Part shown: positions 16,394 to 25,162 of the stretch, piece after piece | How positions within the stretch are numbered: the first letter of the stretch is position 1 | Layout of the letters: every line of letters begins with the position of its first letter | Origin: Maribacter dokdonensis DSW-8 | GTDB lineage: Bacteria > Bacteroidota > Bacteroidia > Flavobacteriales > Flavobacteriaceae | NCBI RefSeq assembly: GCF_001447995.1 | Contig: NZ_LDPE01000001.1 | Span: 124,001-188,000 of the forward strand | Direction of reading: 5' to 3' | Length of the DNA: 64,000 nt | Made by a program: the position numbers and the translations under genes | The notes under the pieces: generated by a model | What the model was told of the DNA's origin: nothing | What the model saw: the letters and a program-made list of their open reading frames with translations, nothing else | Database searches by the model: none

Positions 16394-16948
16394 CTACTCT
16401 ACCGTAACAGAAAAAGTCTGAGCAATATCTGTTTCTCCGCCTGCATCTGCTAAAGTGCCATCGTTAGGTTTTGTAGGCTCATGACGTAACGTAATAGTAA
16501 TTGTTCCAGAACCGGCATCACCAGTTGTTAATTCAAATTCAATACCAACTGGGTTTCCATCTTCATCGGTATCAGAATAAGTCACTTCAGATAAAGAACC
16601 AGATAGTCCAAAGAAAAACTGGTGCTCGTCTGCTTCTTCTTCTACTTCTTCGGTAATGTCCTCTGCAGGTGTTTCCGTTTCGTTCAATAATACAATACTC
16701 CCAGTATAGGTCGTATTTGCGGATAAATTATCAGCTGTTACCACAGGAGCATTAGGTCCATCTCCATCTAAATCTTGAGATTGCAATGTTGCAGAACCAT
16801 TAGCGCTAGTTAACGTAACTGTCATGGTAGTAATAATTTCTTCTTCGTTTACTACTTCTGGGGTATCGTCATCACTTGAACATGAAGTCATTACGGTTGC
16901 CATTAAACTTAGTGCTAGAACGGTTTTTAGTGTGCTGTTTCTTTTCAT
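16394..16948 (-). CDS. Small acidic lipoprotein linked to the TonB receptor
   Basis: The start is placed at the ATG at 16948, giving a 184-residue lipoprotein (MKRNSTLK..., lipid Cys in MTSCSSDDD). The mature part is acidic and beta-rich, with MTVTLTSANGSATL, a TYTGSIVLLNETETPAEDITEE segment and an HQFFFG motif, and ends DIAQTFSVTVE. I recall similar small lipoproteins beside TonB receptors in Flavobacteriia, often labelled type 1 periplasmic binding fold protein, but the fold is not shown here. It lies 37 bases downstream of the receptor gene and probably shares its transcript. A metal-binding accessory role is inference. Confidence 0.75.
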   Translation of the reverse strand: MKRNSTLKTVLALSLMATVMTSCSSDDDTPEVVNEEEIITTMTVTLTSANGSATLQSQDLDGDGPNAPVVTADNLSANTTYTGSIVLLNETETPAEDITEEVEEEADEHQFFFGLSGSLSEVTYSDTDEDGNPVGIEFELTTGDAGSGTITITLRHEPTKPNDGTLADAGGETDIAQTFSVTVE

Positions 16949-16985
16949 AGTTTTACTTGTTTTCAATTGTTAGTAATAATTATTA

Positions 16986-19379
16986 TTAATAGTTAAAAAT
17001 TAGGCGCATACTTATATTTCTGCCCATATCATCTACAAAATAACGTTGCCTATTTAGGAAGTCACGATAGTTTGTATTTAGTAAGTTGGTTGCACTTAGA
17101 CCTACGGTTAAGTCATTTTTATTTTTAATTGTAAAAGATGCTTCCGTATTTATTGCCAATAGGTGATAAGCTTCGGGCGGTGTATTAATTTCCAATAATA
17201 CGTTCTCTTGTTGTTGAGGAGAAAAAACCTCAATATTTTCTGGATATCTGGATTGTTCAAATACATATTGACTTTCAAGACTTATAAGAAAATTGTTCCA
17301 TTTGGTATTGGTGTACGTAATGCTATTTGTAAAATTTGCAGCAGGTATATTAATTAAAGGTGTGTCTGTTTCACTATCTGTACCTTTTACCCAAGCAAAC
17401 TTATGATCTGTTCTAATATTTGATGTCCAATTATTATATAAAGAAGCATCAATACCAAACAAAACTGCATTGGTCTGACGATAAGACCATACGGGGAAAG
17501 CGCCACGTATAGTAAATTCTACACCCGTAGGTTCAAGAAGTATAAAGTCTCTAATGCTATTAACAAATGGAGCAACAGAATACCCCAATTTGTTACTATT
17601 TCTTTCTAGTGAAGCTGAAAATTTAGAAGAGGTTTCACTGTTCATTCTTAAATCGCCCAATTCTATTCGTGCCGCAGAATGGTGAAGACCATCGCTAAAT
17701 AATTCAGATGGGTTAGGTGCTCTTTGAGATAGGGCATAGTTAAACCGTAAATGATCTTTTCCGTTTATTTCATAATGGAAACCTAATGTTCCTGAGACGT
17801 TATGATAGTCAAAGACAGGGTTTGTTAGTAGTTGCGTACCTAAATCTTCCAATATGATATCGGCAAAATCTACATCATAACCACGTTCTTCCCAGCGAGA
17901 AGTTCTGTAGAATTTTTTAGAATCTATTCTGCTGAAATCATATCGTAGTCCGGCATCTAGCGTCCAATCGGTATCAAGTTCATAACTTCCTATTGAATAC
18001 AAACCAAAATCAAATTTATCGTAATCAGGTATTAATCTTCGGACACCGGTATCTGGATTGGCAAAATTGGTTTGGAACCTTCCTAAAGCTCCAACCTTGA
18101 GATCTAGACCTTGTTTTGCATCAAATTTTATATTGGTAAGTACGGAATGTGTGGTTAAATCAAGATCTAAAGATGCTTTATCTGCATCATCGCCTACACG
18201 TATATCATATTCGAATCTTCTGTTTTTTTGAAAATCGTATTGCAGGGTCCATTTTCCAAAACCTTCAAATCTTCTATAATAATTCAGCTTTCCTAAATGG
18301 TGGCTAACTTCTTGGTATGGTTGGGAAATATCATATGTGAAATCGTTTACCACGCTTGGTGCCTTACTATTAATGGCTGTTATTAAATCATCTATATTGC
18401 CAATATGCGATGCTCTCAATATGCCAATTTCCGAATTAAAATATGAGTAGTAACCTTCCCATCCTTGTATAAAGTCTCGTTTACCTATACTAAGTGAGAC
18501 CCCACTTTCTTTAATACCTGTATTTGATAATATATAATCTGGTGCTTCAAGATCCCCAAGTCTTTTAAAAGACCCTTGTCCTTTAATATAAAGGCCTGAT
18601 TTATATGATTTGGTCAATGAAGATGTTATGTTACCACCACGGCCATTTGAGGCAAGATTAAGTTGGCTTTTGCCAAACAAGGAGTCAGTTCTTATTATTG
18701 GTAAAGGTTCAAGTACAATAACACCTGCGATAGCATCGCCTCCGTACTCTATAGCGGCAGCACCTTTTATAACGCTTATATTCTGATTTGCATTTACGTC
18801 TACATTAGGGGCATGCTCTTCTCCCCATTCCATATCTTGCATACGAACGTTATTGTTCAAAATTAAGATTCTACTACCGTTTAAACCTTGTATGACCGGT
18901 TTAACTATATTTCCTCCAGTATTTAAGGTTGATACTCCGGCAATCTTTTTTAATGCATCTCCTAAACTATTACCACTGCTTCGTTCGATATCTTTAACCG
19001 ATAAAATATTTTCCTGAGCGGAATTTGTGTTTTTTGGTACATCACCAACAACTTTGACCTCCTTTAATTCTTCTAGGTGATGTTCTAGCCTAATTTCTGA
19101 ATAGGTAGCACCAGTAATGGTCAATGTTACAAACTTTGTTGTACATTCTGGATGCGATATCTCAAGTTCTATAACTCCGTCACATAGCTCCTTAAAGCTA
19201 AATTTTCCGTTTTGTTGGGAGACCGTAGAAAAACCTTTGCCAGTTATGTTAATAGTTGCTCCACTCAACGGACTGTTGTCATGGAAATCAACTATTTCTC
19301 CTAATAATATTGAATTGCAATCTTGAGCGTAAATAATTGTGCTACATAAGATTGCGAAAACATATAAATAATTCTTCAT
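16986..19379 (-). CDS. TonB-dependent outer membrane receptor, metal-type candidate
   Basis: A 797-residue outer membrane receptor with signal peptide (ends IIYAQ). It has a carboxypeptidase-regulatory-like beta-sandwich (about 22-105), a plug domain (about 115-225, with SVKDIERSSGNSLGDALKKI and GSRILILNNNVRMQD), and a 22-strand-type barrel ending in aromatic Phe-Asn-Tyr. It lacks an STN domain, so no surface signalling is expected. The plug segment EWGEEHAPNVDVNANQ resembles receptors for metal ions such as zinc or copper. The flanking small His/Cys-bearing membrane protein and acidic lipoprotein support a metal role, but the ligand is not proven. Confidence 0.88.
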   Translation of the reverse strand: MKNYLYVFAILCSTIIYAQDCNSILLGEIVDFHDNSPLSGATINITGKGFSTVSQQNGKFSFKELCDGVIELEISHPECTTKFVTLTITGATYSEIRLEHHLEELKEVKVVGDVPKNTNSAQENILSVKDIERSSGNSLGDALKKIAGVSTLNTGGNIVKPVIQGLNGSRILILNNNVRMQDMEWGEEHAPNVDVNANQNISVIKGAAAIEYGGDAIAGVIVLEPLPIIRTDSLFGKSQLNLASNGRGGNITSSLTKSYKSGLYIKGQGSFKRLGDLEAPDYILSNTGIKESGVSLSIGKRDFIQGWEGYYSYFNSEIGILRASHIGNIDDLITAINSKAPSVVNDFTYDISQPYQEVSHHLGKLNYYRRFEGFGKWTLQYDFQKNRRFEYDIRVGDDADKASLDLDLTTHSVLTNIKFDAKQGLDLKVGALGRFQTNFANPDTGVRRLIPDYDKFDFGLYSIGSYELDTDWTLDAGLRYDFSRIDSKKFYRTSRWEERGYDVDFADIILEDLGTQLLTNPVFDYHNVSGTLGFHYEINGKDHLRFNYALSQRAPNPSELFSDGLHHSAARIELGDLRMNSETSSKFSASLERNSNKLGYSVAPFVNSIRDFILLEPTGVEFTIRGAFPVWSYRQTNAVLFGIDASLYNNWTSNIRTDHKFAWVKGTDSETDTPLINIPAANFTNSITYTNTKWNNFLISLESQYVFEQSRYPENIEVFSPQQQENVLLEINTPPEAYHLLAINTEASFTIKNKNDLTVGLSATNLLNTNYRDFLNRQRYFVDDMGRNISMRLIFNY

Positions 19380-19446
19380 TATATAAGTTTAGCGCTATAA
19401 TAAATTGGTTGAAAAAGAATACCAATTTTAAAATTCGGAAGGGGTA

Positions 19447-19752
19447 TTAGGCTTGGAAGGGTGGGGGACGACCAAAAGTAGTGTACCTGAAAAGCGTTTT
19501 AGGTACTGTAATTGAAAAAGGTATCAGTTTTTTTTCAGTGATAATAATTACTGAAGCAAATATGAATAAAAATGTGGCAACTAAAGTGTATTCAGCGTTT
19601 TGATTCTGAACTGCCAATTCACAAATACTACAATTTTCTATTGTATCTACTTTATTGTCTTGATGGGAATAGACATGAAAAGAAGTTACCTTGATCAGCA
19701 TAAGGCAGAACAAAATAAATACTGAGAAATATGTAAATATTGACCTCTTCAC
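19447..19752 (-). CDS. Small membrane protein with His/Cys segment and RPPPF tail
   Basis: A 101-residue product starting at GTG (19752); the next in-frame ATG would delete most of the first hydrophobic segment. Two hydrophobic segments (about 8-25 and 58-72) flank a polar part with His and Cys (HVYSHQ, ENCSICELA), which could bind a metal. It ends with GRPPPFQA, a tail I associate with small proteins next to metal TonB receptors in Bacteroidota. It is 67 bases upstream of the receptor gene in the same direction. Function unknown. Confidence 0.72.
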   Translation of the reverse strand: MKRSIFTYFSVFILFCLMLIKVTSFHVYSHQDNKVDTIENCSICELAVQNQNAEYTLVATFLFIFASVIIITEKKLIPFSITVPKTLFRYTTFGRPPPFQA

Positions 19753-19811
19753 AGCGCTAAAGTACTAAAAGATGTAGAACTGTTTGTTAAAGAAAACCCA
19801 ACAAAAGTGTG

Positions 19812-20147
19812 TTAGAATAAAAATCCAAGTCCAATTCTTTTCAGCATTTTCTTCTCAAAAGACCAAAAAAATCTAAATTGACCAAATAACCACCCATAAA
19901 TTACCAATAACACTTGATAGAAAGGGAAAATTAACAAAATTCGTAAAAACCAATACAGAGGGCTTCCCCACCAGGCAGTCGAAAAATTTTCTTGTTGAAG
20001 ACCAATTAAATTTAGAAAAGGCTTTGCGACATATACAGATGATGATCCGGTGATGGCAAATACTATAAATATAATAACAAGTTGAAAATTACTGGTGATT
20101 CCCCAGCGTTCTTTTAATTTCTGCATGGCATGTTTTGAAAACGCCAA
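19812..20147 (-). CDS. DUF6787-type small membrane protein
   Basis: A 111-residue protein with two or three hydrophobic segments (about 22-40, 66-90) and conserved-looking patches: KLKERWGITSNFQLVIIFIVFAITGSSSV, FPFYQVLLVIYGWLFGQFRFFW and FEKKMLKRIG. This matches my memory of the DUF6787 family of Bacteroidota, sometimes mislabelled as a diacylglyceryl transferase; no catalytic motif of Lgt is present. It is 9 bases downstream of the DUF6146-type lipoprotein gene and is probably co-transcribed. No function is known. Confidence 0.75.
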   Translation of the reverse strand: MAFSKHAMQKLKERWGITSNFQLVIIFIVFAITGSSSVYVAKPFLNLIGLQQENFSTAWWGSPLYWFLRILLIFPFYQVLLVIYGWLFGQFRFFWSFEKKMLKRIGLGFLF

Positions 20148-20156
20148 ATATACTTT

Positions 20157-20621
20157 TTATATACGTGGTATAAAAGGGCCTAATCGCTGATTGTATTTTC
20201 TTTGGAAATAAATAAAATAATTATACAGCTTATAGTTTACTTCATAGCCATAATCAATTTGTCTAGAGTAATCTATTTGCATTTCATATAAATTTGGATT
20301 GTATCTAGCAGGCTGTAATAATCTTTGGTTCCATTCTAAAGCCATTATTTGATTTCTATTTTCCAAGAAATTTTGCGAATAATAACCTTCAGGTTTTGCT
20401 ATTGATGCCAACCATATATTAAAACCGGGTTCTATGATAATAATTTCATATTCAGTTTCTTCACTTGAAATGGAAATGGTATCTCCTTCTACTTGGGTAA
20501 AGGCATTTTTTTCATCTTCGCTTATAGCTAGTGATGCGCTCTTTGTACCACAATTAAATAACAATGCACAAAAGGTCGCAGCTATAGTACCGTAGATAAT
20601 TTTAAATATCTTCTTTTTCAT
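20157..20621 (-). CDS. DUF6146-type lipoprotein
   Basis: Start at the ATG at 20621 (MKKKIFK...), giving 154 residues with a lipoprotein signal (lipid Cys in LLFNCGTKS). An earlier ATG at 20636 would add five residues ahead of the signal. The mature part has EYEIIIIEPGFNIWL, a KPEGYYSQNFLENRN segment and a Tyr-rich C-terminus (DYGYEVNYKLYNYFIYFQRKYNQRLG). This matches the DUF6146 family of Bacteroidota, which has no known function. It pairs with the DUF6787-type gene downstream. Confidence 0.78.
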   Translation of the reverse strand: MKKKIFKIIYGTIAATFCALLFNCGTKSASLAISEDEKNAFTQVEGDTISISSEETEYEIIIIEPGFNIWLASIAKPEGYYSQNFLENRNQIMALEWNQRLLQPARYNPNLYEMQIDYSRQIDYGYEVNYKLYNYFIYFQRKYNQRLGPFIPRI

Positions 20622-20633
20622 AGAAATAAGATA

Positions 20634-20665
20634 CAAAAAAAGCCGCTTGTATTTACAAGCGGCTT
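20634..20665 (-). terminator. Rho-independent terminator of the DUF937 gene
   Basis: AAGCCGCTTGT (20640-20650) pairs with ACAAGCGGCTT (20655-20665). The A run at 20635-20640 is the T tail on the minus strand. Confidence 0.92.
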
Positions 20666-20685
20666 AACTATATGATTTCTAGGTG

Positions 20686-21318
20686 TTATTTACCGAAAAG
20701 ACCTCCTAAAAGACCTCCAAGACCACCTTGTTTTTTATTGCTGCCCATTACCATACCGGCAACATCATCTAATATGCTTCCGTCACCATCAGCATCTAAT
20801 AATGAAGTGATAAGGCTTTGGTTTTCTTGAGGTTGACCTCCCAGCATACTACCTAAAAGAGCGTTCATGCCTGTGCCATCACTTACATTACTCTGCGCAG
20901 TTTGCTTACCTAAAAAGCCCATAACTATAGGGGCTGCAATTTTTAATATTTGGGCAACCGATCCGGAATCTAAACCAGATTTTGCACTTAAAGCACTTTC
21001 TACTTGTGGTTGTTTACTTCCGAATACATGACCTAAAATACCAGCACCGTCATTCATTACACTTTCGTCTACACCGCCACTAAACAAACTTCCTAGGTTA
21101 TCTAAGATTCCGCCACTATGATTACTTGATAATGCACTCATTAAACCCTGAGCACCTTCTGGTGTTGAAACGTTTTTTTTCATTGCACCAAGAATTAGTG
21201 GCATTGCCATACTTAGTACATTGGCGGTTTTGTCTTCAGGCTGATTTGTTTGCCCAGCTACACCGCTAATTAATTGTTGCCCCATTGGGCTATTTAATAA
21301 ATCTAATAATCCTGCCAT
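20686..21318 (-). CDS. DUF937 domain protein
   Basis: The 210-residue product has low-complexity Gly/Ser/Asn-rich sequence with repeated short hydrophobic helices: GQQLISGVAGQ, MAMPLILGAMKKN, GILGHVFGSKQPQVESALSAKSGLDSGSV and ILKIAAPIVMGFLGKQ. These are typical of DUF937 (YidB-like) proteins, which have no established function. It ends GGLGGLLGGLFGK. No signal peptide is seen, so cytoplasmic or peripheral. It has its own terminator. Confidence 0.88.
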   Translation of the reverse strand: MAGLLDLLNSPMGQQLISGVAGQTNQPEDKTANVLSMAMPLILGAMKKNVSTPEGAQGLMSALSSNHSGGILDNLGSLFSGGVDESVMNDGAGILGHVFGSKQPQVESALSAKSGLDSGSVAQILKIAAPIVMGFLGKQTAQSNVSDGTGMNALLGSMLGGQPQENQSLITSLLDADGDGSILDDVAGMVMGSNKKQGGLGGLLGGLFGK

Positions 21319-21387
21319 TGTAATGGTTAATTTAATGTTTATGCTGTAAAATACGAAAAAGAGTCAATAAAATATGCTATTGAGCTC

Positions 21388-22338
21388 TTAATTTAGTAAA
21401 GAAATAATTTGGTCGGCCAATTCTTGTCCAATTCTTTCTTGTGCCTCTAAAGTTGCTGCACCAATGTGTGGAGAAAGCGAAATGCTAGAGTGCATTAGAA
21501 TTTTAATCTCTGGTTTTGGTTCAGATTCATAAACGTCTAAACCGGCAAAAGCAACAGTGCCGTTTTCCAAAGCATCGATCAATGCAACTTCATCTAAAAC
21601 ACCACCCCTTGCGGCATTGACGATACCAACACCCTGTTTCATTTTGGAGAATTCAGCTTTTCCCAGAACATAGTTCTCTTGACCGGGAATATGCAATGAA
21701 ATATAGTCTGCATTCTTCAGGACATCATCTTTGTCAGTGTTCTTTAGTGTGAACGTAACATTTTGACCATCATAAAAAGTAAGCTCAATGTCTGTCTGCG
21801 CTACATCTGGATCACAGTATATAACCTTCATACCCGCGCCAATGGCAAGTTTAGCGGTAGCTTGACCAATGTTACCAAATCCGAAAATACCTAAGGTTTT
21901 ACCTCTAAGTTCCGTACCCTTTGAGTAGGATTTCTTTAATCCTTTAAAGTTACTATCACCTTCTAAAGGCATATTTCTATTTGCATCATATAAAAAACGT
22001 GCGCCTCCATAAAGGTGTGCAAAAACCAATTCTGCCACAGATTCTGATGAGGCAGCTGGTGTATTTATGACATGAATATTTTTAGATTTAGCGTAATCTA
22101 CATCAATATTATCCATACCAACACCACCTCTACCAATTAGTTTTAGAGTAGGACAGGCATCAATTAATTCTTTTCTGACTTTGGTAGCACTACGTACCAA
22201 TAATGCGTCAATTTTATTTTCATTGATATAGTTGCTTAATTGTTCTTGAGCAACCGTCGTCGTTAAAACGTTAAATCCAGCTTTCTCCAAAGTGGTGATG
22301 CCATTTTGGGAAATTCCATCATTTGCTAATATCTTCAT
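21388..22338 (-). CDS. serA: D-3-phosphoglycerate dehydrogenase
   Basis: A 316-residue 2-hydroxyacid dehydrogenase oxidising 3-phosphoglycerate to phosphohydroxypyruvate, the first step of serine synthesis. The NAD site GIFGFGNIGQ is at about 150-160, GRGGVGMDNID and TPAASSESVAEL precede it, and the catalytic Arg, Glu and His lie in NAARGGVLDE, LDVYESEP and SPHIGAATLEAQ. No C-terminal ACT domain is present, so it is the short form without that serine-sensing module. It follows serC by 47 bases on the same strand, which fixes the SerA assignment over other family members. Confidence 0.93.
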   Translation of the reverse strand: MKILANDGISQNGITTLEKAGFNVLTTTVAQEQLSNYINENKIDALLVRSATKVRKELIDACPTLKLIGRGGVGMDNIDVDYAKSKNIHVINTPAASSESVAELVFAHLYGGARFLYDANRNMPLEGDSNFKGLKKSYSKGTELRGKTLGIFGFGNIGQATAKLAIGAGMKVIYCDPDVAQTDIELTFYDGQNVTFTLKNTDKDDVLKNADYISLHIPGQENYVLGKAEFSKMKQGVGIVNAARGGVLDEVALIDALENGTVAFAGLDVYESEPKPEIKILMHSSISLSPHIGAATLEAQERIGQELADQIISLLN

Positions 22339-22385
22339 ATGTTTTAATACAATTTTATTGTTGTGTTCGGTATCTATTACAACAA

Positions 22386-23450
22386 TTATCCTCTTCTTTC
22401 CATTTCGCTCATGACGTCTACCAATACACCAACACTCTCTAATGATAATGCATTGTACATGCTAGCTCTATACCCTCCCACAGAACGGTGACCGTTTAAA
22501 CCATTAATTCCGGCTTCTTTTAACAAACTTTCAAAAGTGGTTTTTAAGACATCATCCGTAAGGTTGAAAGTGGCGTTCATTAAAGAACGATCCTCTACAT
22601 TGGCAAAGCCTTCAAAAACAGGATTTAGATCAATCTCAGAATAAAGTAATCTTGCCTTCTTTTCGTTGATTTCTTCTATAGCTGCAATACCACCAAGATT
22701 TTTTAACCATTCTAACGTTAACATAGAAGTGTAAACTGCAAATACAGGTGGAGTATTGAACATGCTATCTTTCGAAATATGTACTTGATAATCTAACATT
22801 GAAGGAATTTTTCTTGATACTTGACCTAAAATTTCTTCTTTAACGACAACCAAAGTTGTCCCTGCAGGACCCATATTCTTTTGTGCACCGGCGTATATTA
22901 AATCGAACTGAGAGAAGTCTAAACTTCTTGAGAATATATCTGAGCTCATATCACAAACAAGAGGACAGTCGGTTTTTGGAAACTTCTTGAATTGGGTACC
23001 AAAAATTGTATTGTTAGATGTAATATGTAGATAATCTAAACCGCTGGGAACTGAGTATCCTTTAGGTATGTATTTAAAATTTTCATCTTTAGATGAGCCA
23101 ACTTCAACCACATCGCCAAATAATTTAGCTTCTTTAATGGCTTTATCGCTCCAAGTACCTGTATTTAAATAACCTGCTTTTTTCTCTAGTAAATTGTATG
23201 CTACCATTAAAAATTCCATACTTGCACCACCTTGAAGAAATAATGCTTTATAGCCTTTGTCTTTAAGATCTAGCAGTTCTAATGCCAATGATCTTGCATT
23301 TTCCATTACGGCAACAAAATCTTTACTTCTATGTGAAATTTCAATAAGTGAAAGTCCAGAACCATTAAAGTCCATAACAGATTCAGAAGCTTTTAAAAGT
23401 ACTTCTTTTGGTAAGATACAGGGACCGGCACTAAAATTATGTTTTTTCAT
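22386..23450 (-). CDS. serC: Phosphoserine aminotransferase
   Basis: A 354-residue PLP enzyme that transaminates 3-phosphohydroxypyruvate to phosphoserine with glutamate; it can also act in pyridoxal phosphate synthesis. It opens with the family start KKHNFSAGPCILPKEVL. PLP Lys is in YAGAQKNMGPAGTTLV, with SSDIFSR and NATFNL-type blocks and RSVGGYRASMYNA near the C-terminus. It leads a serC-serA unit. A weak -7-like box (GACCTTTG on the minus strand near 23473-23480) lies in front. Confidence 0.96.
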   Translation of the reverse strand: MKKHNFSAGPCILPKEVLLKASESVMDFNGSGLSLIEISHRSKDFVAVMENARSLALELLDLKDKGYKALFLQGGASMEFLMVAYNLLEKKAGYLNTGTWSDKAIKEAKLFGDVVEVGSSKDENFKYIPKGYSVPSGLDYLHITSNNTIFGTQFKKFPKTDCPLVCDMSSDIFSRSLDFSQFDLIYAGAQKNMGPAGTTLVVVKEEILGQVSRKIPSMLDYQVHISKDSMFNTPPVFAVYTSMLTLEWLKNLGGIAAIEEINEKKARLLYSEIDLNPVFEGFANVEDRSLMNATFNLTDDVLKTTFESLLKEAGINGLNGHRSVGGYRASMYNALSLESVGVLVDVMSEMERRG

Positions 23451-23514
23451 CTTGTGTGTAATTTAAGGTTGCAAAGGTCAGAATTTTTTGAAGATTTTTC
23501 TTTACTATCGCTAT

Positions 23515-24585
23515 TTAATTCTTAGAAGTGTTCAATAAGAATGCTATAGTATCTATTCCGTCGGCATAGTCGTTTAGCATTGGTTTTTGGGTGTTTCCAA
23601 AAGAAATTTCATCTTCTACAAAACCAGATGAAACAATACATTGTAAGTTTTCTTTATTGTCCTTAAGCTTCTCTATTAATGTTGACTCATCTTCGTAGTA
23701 CTCGTAAAACAATGAAGCTATTGGCGAACCAAAACTTTCCTCTTCTTTTAAAATCAAAAAACCATTATCCAATAATTTAAACTCGCTCATTAAATAAACT
23801 GCTTTATTGTAATCGTAGTTATTGGCGTATTTATGGTGGTTGATAATGCTATTGTACGGAAACATTGCTTTGAAAAAAGTGTCAATATTATATTCTTTTG
23901 GGAGATATATTTTAGATACGCTTCTACACCCTAAACCAAAATATCTAAAAATATCCTCTCCTAATGTTGTTAGTTCTTCTTGGGATTCCTTTCCGGATAA
24001 AACAGCCACAGAATTTCTATTTTTACGAATAATATTTGGTTTTTTACCGAAATAATACTCAAAATAACGTGCCGTATTGTTACTTCCAGTCGCAATTACA
24101 GCATCGTAATGATCAAGTTTTTCTTTGGTAAATATTACTTTATCCTTTAAAGAAGGTTCAATGTCAATTAAAAAATCAATGAGAAGTGGAATTAATTTTT
24201 GATCATTGCTTGATAGTTTTACTAAAGCTTTATTGCCGGTAATTAAAACGCATAAAAGATCGTGAAACCCTACTAAAGGAATATTGCCGGCCAAAATTAA
24301 CGCTACAATCTTTTCATTGTTGATGCTAAGGTCGTAGTTACTCAGCCAGGCTTCAATATTTTCTTCAGAAAGTACTTTTCCCCATTCTTTGAAAGCATGG
24401 GTACAGTTTTCTTCCGTAAACCAGCCATTGTAATGATGTGCTCGTTCTATTTCTGATTTGAAAGAACTTACCCATTTGTCATTTAAATGATCAGAAATGG
24501 TGTTTTTGTCTATTAATTCACAAAATGTTCTTAGAAAATTTCCAAGTTTAACAAAAGCTGTTATCGTAAGGTTGCTATGGGCCAT
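23515..24585 (-). CDS. LuxC-type acyl-CoA reductase
   Basis: A 356-residue member of the acyl-CoA reductase family (LuxC-like), which makes fatty aldehyde from acyl-CoA via a thioester. The candidate catalytic Cys220 is in FRYFGLGCRSVSK. A dinucleotide-binding region surrounds NIPLVGFHDLL and DAVIATGSNNTARYF. No luxD, luxE or luciferase genes are nearby, so light production is not implied. The gene lies just upstream of serC on the same strand (64 bases) and divergent from the ferredoxin gene. The physiological substrate is unknown. Confidence 0.86.
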   Translation of the reverse strand: MAHSNLTITAFVKLGNFLRTFCELIDKNTISDHLNDKWVSSFKSEIERAHHYNGWFTEENCTHAFKEWGKVLSEENIEAWLSNYDLSINNEKIVALILAGNIPLVGFHDLLCVLITGNKALVKLSSNDQKLIPLLIDFLIDIEPSLKDKVIFTKEKLDHYDAVIATGSNNTARYFEYYFGKKPNIIRKNRNSVAVLSGKESQEELTTLGEDIFRYFGLGCRSVSKIYLPKEYNIDTFFKAMFPYNSIINHHKYANNYDYNKAVYLMSEFKLLDNGFLILKEEESFGSPIASLFYEYYEDESTLIEKLKDNKENLQCIVSSGFVEDEISFGNTQKPMLNDYADGIDTIAFLLNTSKN

Positions 24586-24589
24586 TATA

Positions 24590-24621
24590 TTTGTATACTA
24601 AATAGGTAGGAATTACCTTTG
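24590..24621 (+). promoter_or_regulatory. Bacteroidota-type promoter of the ferredoxin gene
   Basis: TTTG at 24590-24593, 20 bases, then TACCTTTG at 24614-24621: an excellent match to the consensus. The leader then holds a short GC dyad (ATGCCC / GGGCAT, 24635-24656) before the ATG at 24675. Confidence 0.82.
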
Positions 24622-24632
24622 TGCAAAAATAA

Positions 24633-25025
<393 letters not shown>

Positions 25026-25105
25026 ATGAGGGGGTGATTTTTAGAATATAGCTATCATAAAAAATATATTCTGAATTAGATTTTATTATTACTTCTTGAT
25101 GAAAT

Positions 25106-25141
25106 AAAAAAAAGCTACCTAAATCAATAGGTAGCTTTTTT
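25106..25141. terminator. Bidirectional terminator between the ferredoxin and TonB receptor genes
   Basis: AAAGCTACCTA (25111-25121) pairs with TAGGTAGCTTT (25128-25138), with an A run to the left and a T run to the right. Confidence 0.92.
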
Positions 25142-25162
25142 ATTAAATAAACTAAATCAAAA

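Noticed and set aside
23515-24585. Bioluminescence cluster suggested by the LuxC-type protein
   Set aside because: No luxA, luxB, luxD or luxE homologue is nearby; the family has broader acyl-CoA reductase roles.
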